DNA of 42,500 bases from Prorocentrum cordatum. Lineage: Eukaryota > Sar > Dinophyceae > Prorocentrales > Prorocentraceae. The notes below the pieces were generated by a model. It was not told where the DNA came from. It made no database searches and saw nothing but the letters and a program-made list of their open reading frames with translations. The stretch covers positions 17,501 to 60,000 of the forward strand of contig CAUYUJ010003048.1 in assembly GCA_963575745.1 (NCBI GenBank), given 5' to 3'. This document shows positions 20,601-31,229 of this stretch, piece after piece; within the stretch, counting starts at the first letter, position 1, and every line of letters starts with the position of its first letter. The position numbers and the translations under genes are program-made.

Positions 20601-20905
20601 TTATCATTATTACTATCACGAATATCGGCGTGGCTCGCCGTCTCCTTGGATTGCTACGCGCGCGAGCAGGGCCTTGTGGTTTCATCTGCCTGCGTGCAGC
20701 CACGCCTGACGGTGTCGGGGCCGCCGTGTGTTCTACTGCCGGGCTATTCGGGTTTTGAGCGCCAGCCCTCTTCTCTCCCTCTCCATGAAACCGCGCCGTC
20801 GCGCGCGCGGAATGCGAGATTGCGGCGCCCGGATTCCGCGAGGGAGCTCTAGGATTTCCCGGCGGTAACCAAGGTTGACGGTTCACCGCCGGCTCCCAGT
20901 GATGA
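20601..20905 (+). repeat. P module variant plus unoccupied T site
   Basis: About 160 bp of non-repeat sequence (20,601-20,760), then CCATGAAACCGCGCCGTCGC, GCGCGGAATGCGAGATTGCG, TTTCCCGGCGGTAACCAAGG and TTGACGGTTCACCGCCGGCT. The T site is intact and empty. Confidence 0.7.
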
Positions 20906-21010
20906 AGAGGAGAACGATGAGAAGGGGGCAGAGAAAGAGCAAGAGGAGAAAGAGGAAAGAAGCACATGAAGAAGGACGAGGCGGAGGAGAGGAAGAAGAA
21001 GGGAAAGGAC
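20906..21010 (+). repeat. purine-rich GA/AAG stretch
   Basis: GAAGAGGAGAACGATGAGAA and similar A/G-rich sequence, about 100 bp. It is the complement-type equivalent of the pyrimidine-rich start of the P module, and it joins the T site to an inverted satellite array. Confidence 0.6.
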
Positions 21011-21960
21011 ACGAATAGTTGTTTGGTTCCAGCGCTCGCAGCAGGGCGATTTCAAACATGCAGATGCTTGCAACGAGCGGTCCTGATGATTCGTCTAATT
21101 GCTGTGCCGACCAGCTCTATACCTCATCTGCAGCTCGAGCTGCATGAAGACAGGCATCGTCATCTCTGGACAAATGCTAGGAGCACGAACATTTGGTTGG
21201 TTCGAACACTGGAAGCAAACAGAATTCGGGCATCTAGATACTTGAGACTAGCGCATCCGATGATTTCCTTCCGTTTGCTGTGCCAGACAGCTCTGTAGCT
21301 CATCTGGAGCTCGAGTTATCGCAAGAAAGTCATCATAAGATTTCAGTAAGTTAGCAGAGTACGAATAGTTGTTTTCGAATCTAGCTCTGGTAGCAGACCG
21401 AATTCGGGCATCTAGATACTCGAGACTAGCGCGTCTGATGATTTTCTTCTGATAACAGTACCAACGAGCTCTGTGCCTTATCTGCAGCTCGAGTTGCATT
21501 CATATGCTCGTCATCATCTCTGAAAAATTCGCAGAGTACGGATAGTTTTGCGGACCCAGCTCTGAAAGCAGACCGAGTTCGGGCATCTAGATACTTCAGA
21601 CTAGCGCGCCTGATGCTTCTTTTCCGATTGCTGTGCCAAGGAGGTCTGTAGCTCATCTGCAGCTCGAGTTAAGTCATCTCTAACAACATGCAAAGTACAA
21701 TCAGGTTTTCAGACCCAGCTCTGGTAGCAGACCGAGTTCGGGCATCTAGATACTTGAGACTAGCGCTTCGGATGATTTCTGGCCGATTGATGTGCCGAAC
21801 AGCCTTGGTAGCTCATCTGCAGCTCGTGTTGCATTAAGAAACTCATCATCATATCTAAAAGATAGCAGATTCTGAATAGGTTTACAGTCCCAGCTCTGGC
21901 AGGACACCGGGTTCGGACATCTAGATGCTTCAGACGAGCGCGCCTATGATTCTAGATCCA
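21011..21960 (-). repeat. 175-bp satellite array, inverted
   Basis: Five to six monomers reading on the minus strand: GCTCATCTGCAGCTCGAGTT, GACCGAGTTCGGGCATCTAG and GCAGAGTACGAATAGTT on +. The inversion begins right after the T site and purine block at 20.9 kb. Confidence 0.85.
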
Positions 21961-22200
21961 TTCGGTGTGCGTACCAGCTACAGCCGATCCCGCCTGGATG
22001 CTTTTTGGCAGTGGTAGGTACCCGATCGACCTGAGATTAAGATGGCGAGCCGAAGTAATATCGAATATGAGGAAATACTAGAGCTCTACGGAATGTTCAA
22101 ATTTCGAGAAATCGAAATCAAACCGGGCAAAATTATGCAAAACTTCCGTCGATATTTTTTTTGCCAACTAGCCCCCCAGCGCGCCGGAATGACTGGGGGC
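21961..22200 (-). repeat. H module, inverted
   Basis: On +: GCCGATCCCGCCTGGATGCT, TTTTTGGCAGTGGTAGGTAC, CCGATCGACCTGAGATTAAG and GCCCCCCAGCGCGCCGGAAT. The order is exactly reversed relative to the left half of the window. Confidence 0.8.
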
Positions 22201-22594
22201 CTGCGGTAAACCGTCAATCAGGTTACCGCGGGGACCCTCGTAGAGCTCTCAACTCCGGAATGAGTGCCAATCTAACAAAGAGAGAGCGTTCTCGAGTGTC
22301 AGCTGAAAACTCGCAAAATGTATTTGTTGGGTTTTATACGACGTCGGTTCCCCCTAGTGTTTTGATTAAAATACTGCACCTACAGCCCTGAGAATTGTAC
22401 CATGAAGCGCGCCATGATCGACTGCAGGGAATAAACATCTGGGTTCCCAAAATGAATGTTCAAATCTGTCACAATCTTCTTAAAACCGACCCCTGGTCAT
22501 CACATTGTTCGCCCGGGCTGGCTGGGCCAACTAGCTCCACCCCGCGCCGGAATTCCTCTAGCTCATCGATAACGAAGACCTCTACGAGGTACTC
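22201..22594 (-). repeat. T site and U module, inverted
   Basis: TGCGGTAAACCGTCAATCAG, GTTACCGCGGGGACCCTCGT and AGAGCTCTCAACTCCGGAAT, then TTTTGATTAAAATACTGCAC, GACCCCTGGTCATCACATTG and GCGCCGGAATTCCTCTAGCT. The T site (about 22,204-22,245) is empty. Confidence 0.7.
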
Positions 22595-22750
22595 TCTAGC
22601 TTCGCCGCTAACGCTCTTAGGGAAGCTCTACGAGTCATTTTGTTCTGTTTAACCTCCTTTCTCGATCTTGATCTCAGGTCGATTGGGTGCAAATTACTGT
22701 CCAGAAGCACTCAGACGGGATCGGCTGTTCAATGTGATCTCGACAGATGC
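22595..22750 (+). repeat. truncated H module
   Basis: CTCTAGCTTCGCCGCTAACG at the edge, then TGATCTCAGGTCGATTGGGT, GCAAATTACTGTCCAGAAGC and GGGATCGGCTGTTCAATGTG. Orientation flips back to + here. Confidence 0.65.
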
Positions 22751-24075
22751 TGTTGGTTCTCTTTACTTAATTCGAGAATTAGTAGAGCTACACAGCTGGC
22801 TGGCACGCCTCATCCATCCCAAATCATCAGTCGCGTTCGCCTCAAGTATCTAGATGTCTAAACTCGGTCTGCTACCAGAGCTGGGCCCGGCAACTATCCG
22901 TAATCTGCTTTTTTTTGAGATGATGATAAGTTTCTCGATGGAACTCGAGCTGCAGATGTGCTACAGATGTTTGGCACAGGAACCGGAGGATAATCATCAT
23001 ACGCGCTAGTCTCAAGTATCTCCATGCGCGAACTCGGTCTGCTACGAGAGCTGGGTCCGAAAAACTATTCGTACCCTGCTATTGTTTAAGAGATGACCAT
23101 GAGTTGCTTGATTTGCTTCGAGCTGCAGATGAGCGTCAGAGCTGTTCGGCGCAGCAGTCGAAATTCAATCATCAGAAGCGCTAGTCCAAGCATCTAGATG
23201 CCCGAACTCGGTCTGCTAGCAGAGCTGGGTCGAAACAACTATTCGTTTTTTTTTTATATAAAAAAAGATGCTCGAGCTGCAGATGAGATACCGGGCTGTT
23301 TGGCACAGCAATCGTCATCCGACGCGCTAGTCCCGAGTATCTAGATGCCAGAGCTGGGTTCGAACAACTATTCGTACTCTGCTACTTTTTGAGATATTAT
23401 GATGACTTTCTTGAGATAACTCGAGCTGCTGATGAGGTGCAGAGCTGTTTGTCGCAGCAATCGGAAGGAAATCATCAGGAGGACTAGTCTCGACAACCTA
23501 GATGCCCGAACTCGGTTTGCTAACAGAGCTGGGTCCGAAAAATTATTCGTACTCTGCTAATATTTCAAGGTATGGTGATTCGTTTCAACTCCAGCTGCAG
23601 ATGGGCCACAGAGCTGTTTGGCACATCAATCGAAAGGAGAACATCAGAAGCGTCAGTCTCAAGTATCTAGAATTGCAAACTCGGTCTGCTTCAAGAGCTG
23701 GGCCCGCAAAACTATTGGTACCCTGCTAATTTTTCCGAGATGATGGTGACTTTCTTGATGTAACTCGACCTGCAGATGAGCTACAGAGCTGTTTGTCACA
23801 GCAATCGGAAGGACATCATCCGGAGCGCGAGTCTTAAGTATCTAGATGCCCGAACTCGGTTTGCTCCCAGAGTTGGAACCAAACAAATATTCGTCCTCGT
23901 ATGATTTGTCAGAGATGACGATGCCTTTTACTTGATGTAGCTCGAGCTGCCGATGAGATTAGAGCTGTTCGGCACAGCAATTTGACGAATCAACAGGAGC
24001 GCTCGTAGCAAGTATCTACCTGTTTGAAATTGGTCTGCTACCAGAGCTGGAACCAAAAAACTATTCGTGCTCCTC
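22751..24075 (+). repeat. 175-bp satellite array
   Basis: About seven to eight rather diverged monomers in + orientation: GAGCTGCAGATGAGCTACAG, AGCAATCGGAAGGACATCAT, GTATCTAGATGCCCGAACTC and ACTATTCGTACTCTGCTA. Confidence 0.8.
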
Positions 24076-24320
24076 GTCCTATTCCTTCTCCTCCGTTCTG
24101 CTCTTTCTTCTTCATCTGCTCCTGCTCCTCTTTCTCCTCCTGCTCCTTCTCTTCCTCCTTCCCCTCATCTTTCTTCTCTTCATCATGATCATCGTCCCTC
24201 TTCTCCCTCTCCACCCTTCCACGTCCTCCTCCATAAAACCGCGCCCTCGCGCGCGCGGAATGCGAGATTGCCGGGTTCCCAGCGGTAACCAAGGTTGACG
24301 GTGTACCGCGGGATCCCAGC
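24076..24320 (+). repeat. P module plus unoccupied T site
   Basis: A pyrimidine tract of about 150 bp (CTCCTTCTCTTCCTCCTTCC), then AAAACCGCGCCCTCGCGCGC, TTCCCAGCGGTAACCAAGGT and TGACGGTGTACCGCGGGATC. The part of P between GAGATTGCC and GGGTTCCC is deleted. Confidence 0.7.
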
Positions 24321-25050
24321 TTGCAGCTCGAGTTGCATCAAGAAAGTCATCATCCTCTTTAAGAAAAGTAGCAGAGTACGAATAGTTTTGCGGGCCCAGC
24401 TCTTGAATCACACCGAGTTTGCACATCTAGATACTTGAGACTGACGCTTCTGATGTTCTCCTTTCGATTGATGTGCCAAACAGCTCTGTGGCCCATCTGC
24501 AGCTGGAGTTGAAACTAATCGCCATCTCTTAAAACAGTAGCAGAGTACGAATAGTTTTTTCGGACCCAGCTCTGTTAGCAGACCGAGTTCGGGCATCTAG
24601 ATACTTGAGACTAGCGCTTCTGATGATTCTATTTCGATTGCTGTGTCGGACAGCTCAGTGGCTCATCTGCAGCTCGAGTTACATCCAGAAACTCATCACC
24701 ACCTCTAAAACACGAGCAGAGTACGAATAGTTTTTCGGACCCAGCTCTGCTTGCATGCCGAGGTCGGGCATCTAGATACTTCAGACTAGCGCTTCTGGTG
24801 ATTTCCTTTCGATTGCTGTGCCAAACAGCTCTGCAGCTCATCTGCAGCTCCAGTTACATCAAGAAACTCATCACCATCTCTAAAACATAGCAGAGTACGA
24901 CTAGTTTTTTCGGATCTAGCTCTGGTAGCAGACCGAGTTCGGGCATCCAGAAACTTCAGATTAGCGCTGTTGATGATTCCCTTTCGACTGCTGTGCCGAA
25001 CAGCTCTGTGGCTGATCTGCAGCTCGAGTTTCGTTCAGAAAACCGACAGC
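24321..25050 (-). repeat. 175-bp satellite array, inverted
   Basis: About four monomers on the minus strand (TTGCAGCTCGAGTTGCATCA, CAGACCGAGTTCGGGCATCT, ACTTCAGACTAGCGCTTCTG). Together with the + array before it, this forms a large inverted arrangement around the P/T block at 24.1-24.3 kb. Confidence 0.85.
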
Positions 25051-25335
25051 ACCTGCTCAGATGGCACTAAAGAACCGATCCCGCCGTGATGCTTTTTGGC
25101 AGTAGTATGTACCCGATCGACCTGAGATTAAGGTGGCGAGCGGGAATAAGATCGAATATGATGAGAAAACATACTAGAGCTCGAACGAATGTTCAAATTT
25201 CGAGACATTCATTTTAAATATGTCAAAAAGACAAAACTTCTGTCGAGTTTTTTTTTGTCTGGGGGGGGAACTAGCCCGCCGGCGCGCCGGGATTTCTCTC
25301 TAGCTTCGCCGCTTCGCTGTTAGGGGAGCTCTACG
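25051..25335 (-). repeat. H module, inverted
   Basis: GATCCCGCCGTGATGCTTTT, TGGCAGTAGTATGTACCCGA and GACCTGAGATTAAGGTGGCG, with GCTTCGCCGCTTCGCTGTTA at the outer edge. Confidence 0.8.
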
Positions 25336-25569
25336 AGTCACTCAGTGCAGGGGGTGCACCGCGACAGCATGCGAGAGGCACTCGGCGACCCACCCGCAAG
25401 CAACGCTGAGATCATGCATGTCACGGACTGGGCCCCTTGATCACGGCGGCGGACCTGGCTGGCGGCCCCCCCTCCTTCGCAGCCAAACGATCTGCAGGCT
25501 ATCCAGAGGATCGCCGCACCCTGGGCGCCTCGGTGGGTCTTCTGACACGACGGAATAGTACTTCGTAGA
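25336..25569. other. short unique segment
   Basis: About 230 bp between an H edge and a U module with no match to the other modules and no recognisable frame. It may be a remnant of an older insertion. Confidence 0.4.
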
Positions 25570-25958
25570 GCTCTTCGGCATCGATGAGCTAGAGGAATTC
25601 CGGCGCGGGGTGAAGCTAGTTGGCCCACCCGGCAAGGGCGGACAATGTGGTGACCTGGCGTCGGTTGTTTGAAGATTGTGAGAGATTTGATAACTCGTTT
25701 GGAGAACCGGTATTTTTCGCACCTGTAGAGGGTGATCCCGCGTCTGCCAGTCAAACTCTGATGTCCTCAGCTGCAGTATTACTATCGAAGCACGTGGCGG
25801 AACCGACGCCGTAGAAAAAAACCGAAACATGAATTTTGCAAGGTTCGAAGCTGAGTTTCGAGAAGGCTTTCTCTTCACAATCTAGGCACTTATCTGCGTG
25901 TTGAGAGCTCTACGAGGGCCCCAGCGGTAACCTGGTTGACGGTTTACCGCAGCTCCCA
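25570..25958 (+). repeat. U module and T site
   Basis: CTTCGGCATCGATGAGCTAG, GGACAATGTGGTGACCTGGC, GCACCTGTAGAGGGTGATCC and ATTACTATCGAAGCACGTGG, then GCCCCAGCGGTAACCTGGTT and GACGGTTTACCGCAGCTCCC. The T site (about 25,920-25,955) is intact, with LINE sequence starting just after it. Confidence 0.7.
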
Positions 25959-26559
25959 GTTCCCACCTGGATGCGGTCACGCGGGGACCAGGGCGAGATT
26001 CTGCCCAGCATGTAACAGACTTGAGTGCTTCACCTGCTCTACGAGCTGGATCGCGAACAACGCTGGTTCCTGGCAAGCCTGGAAACGGTCAAAACACGCA
26101 TCCGAAACATCCTGGACGCATGGGGGTAATAATGGAGAGGGGTACGCGCGAGCTTTCATTTCGTCTGCACAGGCAAGAAGAGAGAATCAGTCGCCTGCGC
26201 GGATCCTTCAGCCACATGCTAGGGAGCCCCTAAACTCCCAATGGGGGGCCCGCCCTGTGGACAGCGGTCGGCCCCCCGCCGCTCGACCCCCTCGTGCCCG
26301 GGAAGCGAAGCGGCGCGCGGCGCGTAGCGAGCGCCTCGCTCAGAGCAGCCCTGGCAGTGGCAGATCTTCCCCCGGTCCGATGCCCGATCATCCTGTGGTC
26401 TCTTTTTAATAACAACCCCATTCGACGGCGGGCGACTTGGGCCGACTTTTGTCGGCCGTATTGCCTTGGCGACCTCCGCCGCGCCCTGGCCGTCGCCCGC
26501 GACTCCCTTCGGACCCTTCGATACCTGCGCTTCAGCGCACAAGAACCAAGCGAAACTGG

Positions 26560-27118
26560 CCACCATCCCCAAAGCGTCCGCCGACAGGCGCACTGCCTTA
26601 CTGCAGGAAACGCACTGGCCCGATCATGGCGTGGGAGTGTGGACGACCATGTTCCCTGCAAGATGCGTTGTTGCGTTCCCAGCCTTCCCAGGTCCGGGCG
26701 GTGGATGGCCTGGGGGAGTCGCCATCGTCCTATCTCGAGAATACGAGCTCATCGACTCCACCATTCTGGTCCCTGTGTGCGCCATTTCAGCCACCATACG
26801 CAAGCAGGGCCACGCGCTCGGCGTGATGCCGGTTTATCTTCCACCAGACCGGCGCTCCGACGTCTTGGTCGCCCTGGCAGACGCCCTAGCTGAGCCGAGC
26901 GATATCCATAAATGCTGGGGGGGGGGGGCGTCATCATGCAGGGCCCACGGGATGGCGAGATTCAGGACGTCGCCTTGTGGGTCTTCATGTTGAACAGACA
27001 CGCCTCCCACCCTGCCCCCGCCGACGGCCCCGCCCGCATCGGTGTCAGCGGCGAGCCCCAAATCGACGCGTTCGACTGTCCAGCTACAGTGGCGGGGTTA
27101 TACCCCATCTCCAAGGCC
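26560..27118 (+). pseudogene. apurinic-type LINE endonuclease, frameshifted
   Basis: Endonuclease/exonuclease/phosphatase-fold domain of the kind LINEs use to nick their target. ALLQETHW (26,595-26,618) carries the QE catalytic-Glu motif. After a gap come GPGGGWPGGVAIVLSREY (the GGV-[A/L]-I strand), ILVPVCAISATI, and MPVYLPPDRRSDVLVALADA (the [I/V]Y.P..R block). The frame then meets a run of 12 G at 26,917-26,928 and the family resemblance continues in another frame: VIMQGPRDGE and PQIDAFDCPA. The GGD[F/M]N motif expected at that point is destroyed, because the G run stands where it should be. The second frame stops at 27,119. This is a dead copy. Confidence 0.6.
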
Positions 27119-27249
27119 TAGAAAAAAGATGTCGCACTCGATAGCGACGCTGATGGTACGACGCGGTTCGCCTGCGCCCGCCGAATGCTGCCGGAAACGT
27201 CGTCTGGGAACGCCATGGGCTGCGCCCTGCTCATTATGCCGACACGCCA

Positions 27250-28330
27250 GGTCGTCCACTGCGCGTACTAGGGTGTGATGGCCCCAGGTGCCCCCTCGGA
27301 GGTATGCGTGTATAAGCGGGTCTTCTGGTAGTACTGGAGCCACGCCTGTGCTTCGGTCGGTCGTGCGCCGCCAGGCGGCCAGCAGAACGTCTCGCGCGTC
27401 TGGCGGAGTCGCCGTGGATGTGTCCGGCTCGGCACCGGTTGTGTCAGGTGTGCCTGGATTAGGCGATGGCCGGGGCGCGGTGGCGCTTCTCGCTGGGGCT
27501 GTTGGCGGGACCATTCGGTGTCCCTCTAACATCGCTGAAACACCTGTGCCCGCAGGGGGGCGTTGGCGGCCTCGGGGGTCAGCGGTGCGCGACCGTTGTC
27601 TTCTCCCCTCGGGGTTGGCGGAGGTGTCGCGCCCCTTTGCGGCCCTGCGCTGGAGGACTGCGTCTGCGCGGGGGCCCTTGAGCACGTCGTGCGGTCGGTG
27701 CGCCTTGGGCCGTCTGGTTTCTATCCGCACCGCCTGCTGGTGTGGGGCCTGCGAGTGCCACTGTGGTGCTTGGGCGCTCCTCCGTCCTCCCCGCGCCGAT
27801 TCCTGCCTGTTGCCAGGAGGCTCGGTGGGGTGGGGCGCGATGCGTGCTCCCCAGTCGTCGTTGTCAGGAAGAGAGTGGTGTGTTGCTCGCTGTGGCTCCG
27901 GGCGGTCGCCCGTCTCCGGCTCTGCGCGGTCGGAGGCGTTGACGGCATGTGGCCCGGAGACTGTCGCAGTGGTCCATCGGTTGTGCCGGTCCCTCACAGC
28001 CAATCTGTCTTGCTCGTTGCCGCAGTCAGAGACAAGCGGAATCCAGCGCCAGGGTGCCGTTAACTCCAGCCGTGGAGACAGGGCTGACGATCCCGAAGCG
28101 CGGTGGGGGCCCCGGCAGGCACGGGGTGTTCCACAGGACCTCGAGTGTGTCAGCTGCTGCTGGGTTGAGTCTGTGGTTGCCCCATAGGGCCCTCGCGCGA
28201 GAGCGCAATGCATCGGCGGACGTAGCACATATCAGCCATGTGAGCAGGTCCAGCCACGGTCCTCAGTCTCCTTTGTTCTCGCTGCCGATGATGTTAGAGG
28301 CTGCCTGATTGTCGAGGCGGCTGCTGAAAA
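27250..28330. other. GC-rich stretch, no identifiable gene
   Basis: Open frames of about 300 codons (plus, 27,288-28,187) and 376 codons (minus, 28,228-27,098) overlap each other. Both are Arg/Pro/Ala/Gly-rich with no motif I know. At most one could be real. The location suggests it is part of the same LINE fragment. I would not call a protein here. Confidence 0.35.
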
Positions 28331-28590
28331 GCGAGGCGAGGGCGCTCACCGCTTGACTCGTGAGTCTCTCCCCAGAGGTTTCTAATCATGGGTGTGGGCT
28401 TAACTCCGGCGGTCCAGATGCGGCTCTACACATCGGGTCGGCAGGGTTGGCTCCTTCCTCCGATCCATGCGCCGCTCCGGGCGCTGGTAGCGGGGGGGGG
28501 CTTCGTTGGCGCGACAGGACGTGGGATGTGCGCCCTCTCGAGCGAGAGTGTCAGGTGCCCCCGGGCGAGGGGGGGCTGTTGTCTGACAGC

Positions 28591-28840
28591 CGGAATTACT
28601 CCTCACTTCGCCGCTTCGCTCTCAGGGAAGCTCACGAGTCAGTGTCCGTCCAGGCCGGATGGGCCAACTGGGGGCCGGCGGTCAACCGTCAACCTTGGTT
28701 GCCGCCGGGAACTCGTAGAGCTTCCTCGCGATATACATAAACGGGGTGCGGGCGCGGCAATCTCGCATTCCGCGCGCGAGGGCGCGTTTTTGGGAGGAGG
28801 ACGTGGAGGGGAAGAAGGAGTGAGGAGGAGAAGGAGGAGG
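28591..28840 (-). repeat. H edge, T site and P module, inverted
   Basis: ACTTCGCCGCTTCGCTCTCA, then GGGCCAACTGGGGGCCGGCG, GTCAACCGTCAACCTTGGTT, GCCGCCGGGAACTCGTAGAG and GCGGCAATCTCGCATTCCGC. The T site (about 28,675-28,712) is intact and empty. Confidence 0.75.
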
Positions 28841-28969
28841 AGGATAACGCGTAGGTGTAGGAGGATGAGAAGGAGGAGGAGAAGGAAGAAAGAGGGGGAA
28901 AAGGAGGAGGAGCAGCCTTTGAATTTAGTGTAGAATATATATATATATATATATATATGTATATGTATG

Positions 28970-29001
<32 letters not shown>
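28841..29001. repeat. purine-rich tract and TA/TATG microsatellite
   Basis: GAGGAGGAGAAGGAAGAAAG-type purines (28,790-28,915), then TA repeats with GTATGTATGTA inside (28,934-29,001). The purine tract is the inverted form of the P module's pyrimidine tract. Confidence 0.8.
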
Positions 29002-29009
<8 letters not shown>

Positions 29010-29870
29010 ATTTTTACCAAATATTGCAGAGTGCTCAATTGTAGCTCGATGCTATGGGCGACGGTCTGATGATTCCCTGTTGAGCAGTGTCCGTTCCAGC
29101 TCCCTAGTTTGCTTATAAGTTGAGTGCAGAAATCCAACACCGTCTCGCATATTTCTGAGAGATGCAGCTCTGGTGGCAGACCGATCTCAGGCGTTTAAAT
29201 TGTAGATTGATTAATGCTTCGCAGCATTCTCTGTCGATTGGCGCGCATCTCAGCCCCGTCGCTGGCCTGCAACTCGAATTTAATGCAGCAAACGCACATC
29301 ATTGCCGGTAGAATAGTTACAGTGCAAGAGCTGTTCGTGATCTTAAGCTAAAAAAACAGAGTACGATGGGGTTTTTGGTTCCAGCTCTGGTAGCAGACCG
29401 AGTTCAGGCATCTAGATACTGGAGACTAGCGCTGCTGATGGTTTTCTTCCGATTGCTGTGCCGAACAGCTTTGCAGCTCATCTGCAGCTCGAGTTACATA
29501 AAGAAAGGCATCACCATCTCCGAAAATTCAGCAGAGTACCAATCCTTGTTTGGTTCGAACTCTGGTACCAGACCGAGTTCGGACATTTGGATACTTGACA
29601 CGAGAGCTCCTGATGGTTGTCTTCCGATTGCTGTGCCAAAGAGTTCTGTAGCTCATCTGCAGCTCGAGTTAGATCAAGAACGTCATCATCATCTCTTAAA
29701 CAAATAGCAGAATACGAATCGTTTTTCGGACCCAGCTCTGGTAGCAGACTGAGTTCGGGCATCTAGATGCTTGAGTTTAACGCGTCTGATGATGTGCTTT
29801 CGATTGCTGTGCCGAACAGCTCTGTAGCTCGTCTGTAGCTCGAGTTAAATTAGGCAAGCCGACAAGCAGC
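29002..29870 (-). repeat. 175-bp satellite array, inverted, left part diverged
   Basis: From about 29,350, three clear monomers on the minus strand (GCAGACCGAGTTCAGGCATC, TGCAGCTCGAGTTACATAAA, GCAGAGTACCAATCCTTG). The first 350 bp show only scattered matches (GGTGGCAGACCGATCTCAGG, CGATTGGCGCGCATCTCAG), so they are strongly diverged monomers. Confidence 0.75.
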
Positions 29871-30108
29871 TGCCAAGATGGCACTAAACAGCCGATCGCA
29901 CCAGAGTGCTTTTTGACAGTAGTAAGTACCCGATCGACCTGAGATCAAGTTGGCGAGCGGGAGTAAGATCGAATATGGGGGAAACAAATATTAGAGCTCT
30001 AACGAATTTTCAGATTCCGAGAACATAATGTTTAACCAACCAAAATTATGCAACACTTCCGTCGGGATTTTTCGGGCCAGCTAGCCCCCCAGCGCGCCGG
30101 GATTATGG
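29871..30108 (-). repeat. H module, inverted
   Basis: ACAGCCGATCGCACCAGAGT, TTTTTGACAGTAGTAAGTAC, CCGATCGACCTGAGATCAAG and GCCCCCCAGCGCGCCGGGAT. Confidence 0.8.
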
Positions 30109-31110
30109 GGGCCGGCGGTAAACCGTCAACCAGGCTACCGCCAGGTCCCTCGTAGAGTTCTCAACACGGGAATAAATGCATAGATTATGAGGAACAGGCT
30201 TTCTCGAAACTCAGTAAAAACTTTCAAACTGTATTTTTCGGTTTCTAGACGAGATTGGTTGCTCCAAGTGTTTTGATAATCCTTCTGCTACGGACCTGAG
30301 AATTTGACGGGCAGACGCGGCATGATCGACTGCAGGGAACGAGAATCTGAATTCTCAAAACGAGTTGTCAAATTTTCCACAATATTCGAAAAACTGACCC
30401 CAGGTTGCCACATTGTCCGCGGTGGCTGGGTCGGCCAACTGGGAGCCGGCGGTAAAGCGTCAACAGGTTACCGCCGGGACCCTCGTGGAGCTCTCAGGAC
30501 GCAAATCAGCGCCCAGATAACGAGGAGAGAGCGTTCTCGAATGTCAGCTTGGAAACTCGCAGATTTTTTTTTGGGTTTTAGGCGACGTCGGTTCCTCTTG
30601 GTGTTTTGATCGAAATATTGCACCTACAGCATTGAGAATTGCACCATGAAGCGCGCCATGATCGACTGCAGGGAATAAAAATCTGGGTTCCCAGAACGAA
30701 TCATTAAATCTCTCACAATCTCCAAAAAACATATTCAAAGTTCCCACATTGTCCGCCCGGGCCGGGTGGGCCAACTGGCTCCACCCCGCGCCGGAATTCC
30801 TCTAGCTCATCGATGCCGAAGAGCTCTACGAGGTACCAGCTCCACCACGCGCCGAAATTCCTCTAGCTCATCGATACCGAAGAATTCTACGAGGTACTAA
30901 GAGCCGGCGGTAAACCGCCAACCAGGTTACCGCCTGGACCCTCGTAGAGCTCTTGAATCACGGAGCTATGCTTAGAATTTGACGAGAAAGCTGAATTCAA
31001 TATCATATTCAAAAGTCGAAGAACATATTTTCTCAGTATGATACGGAACAAGTTTTCATAGTAATACCACAGCTACGGACCTGATAATTTAACAGCCCGA
31101 TGCGCCATAA
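30109..31110 (-). repeat. three T/U modules, inverted
   Basis: T sites on the minus strand near 30,112-30,150, 30,437-30,480 and 30,903-30,945, all empty. Each is followed by CCCTCGT.GAGCTCT and a U module (TTTTGATAATCC.., TTTTGATCGAAATATTGCAC). A short duplicated block at 30,780-30,895 repeats CGCGCCG.AATTCCTCTAGCT. The composite-repeat domain of the window ends here. Confidence 0.75.
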
Positions 31111-31229
31111 CCTATTTCAGGTGCAGAGGATGCTGTAGCTGTGTCTCCCGCTTCCTCGCTTCTGCCCTGCGCTCATTCTCGTGCCTCTTCCACCGGTTCC
31201 TGGAGCAAGCCGTTCAGACACGTCGGTGC
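31111..31229. other. boundary segment, no feature seen
   Basis: About 120 bp joining the last U module to the next tandem repeat. No match to other modules and no coding signal. Confidence 0.4.

Larger units (their letters stand above)
25959..28590 (+). mobile_element. GC-rich LINE fragment with endonuclease
   Basis: About 2.6 kb of GC-rich DNA unlike the satellite modules, standing between a T site and an inverted module block. It holds a recognisable LINE endonuclease domain at about 26,560-27,118 on +. The flanking parts have long overlapping frames on both strands, as GC-rich DNA does by chance. No reverse transcriptase motif was found in either strand. The ends are not defined and no target-site duplication is visible. 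Confidence 0.5.

Noticed and set aside
27098-28228. 376-codon minus-strand frame
   Set aside because: GC-rich DNA with a 300-codon frame on the opposite strand; Arg/Pro/Thr-rich, no motif, and it overlaps the end of the plus-strand endonuclease remnant.
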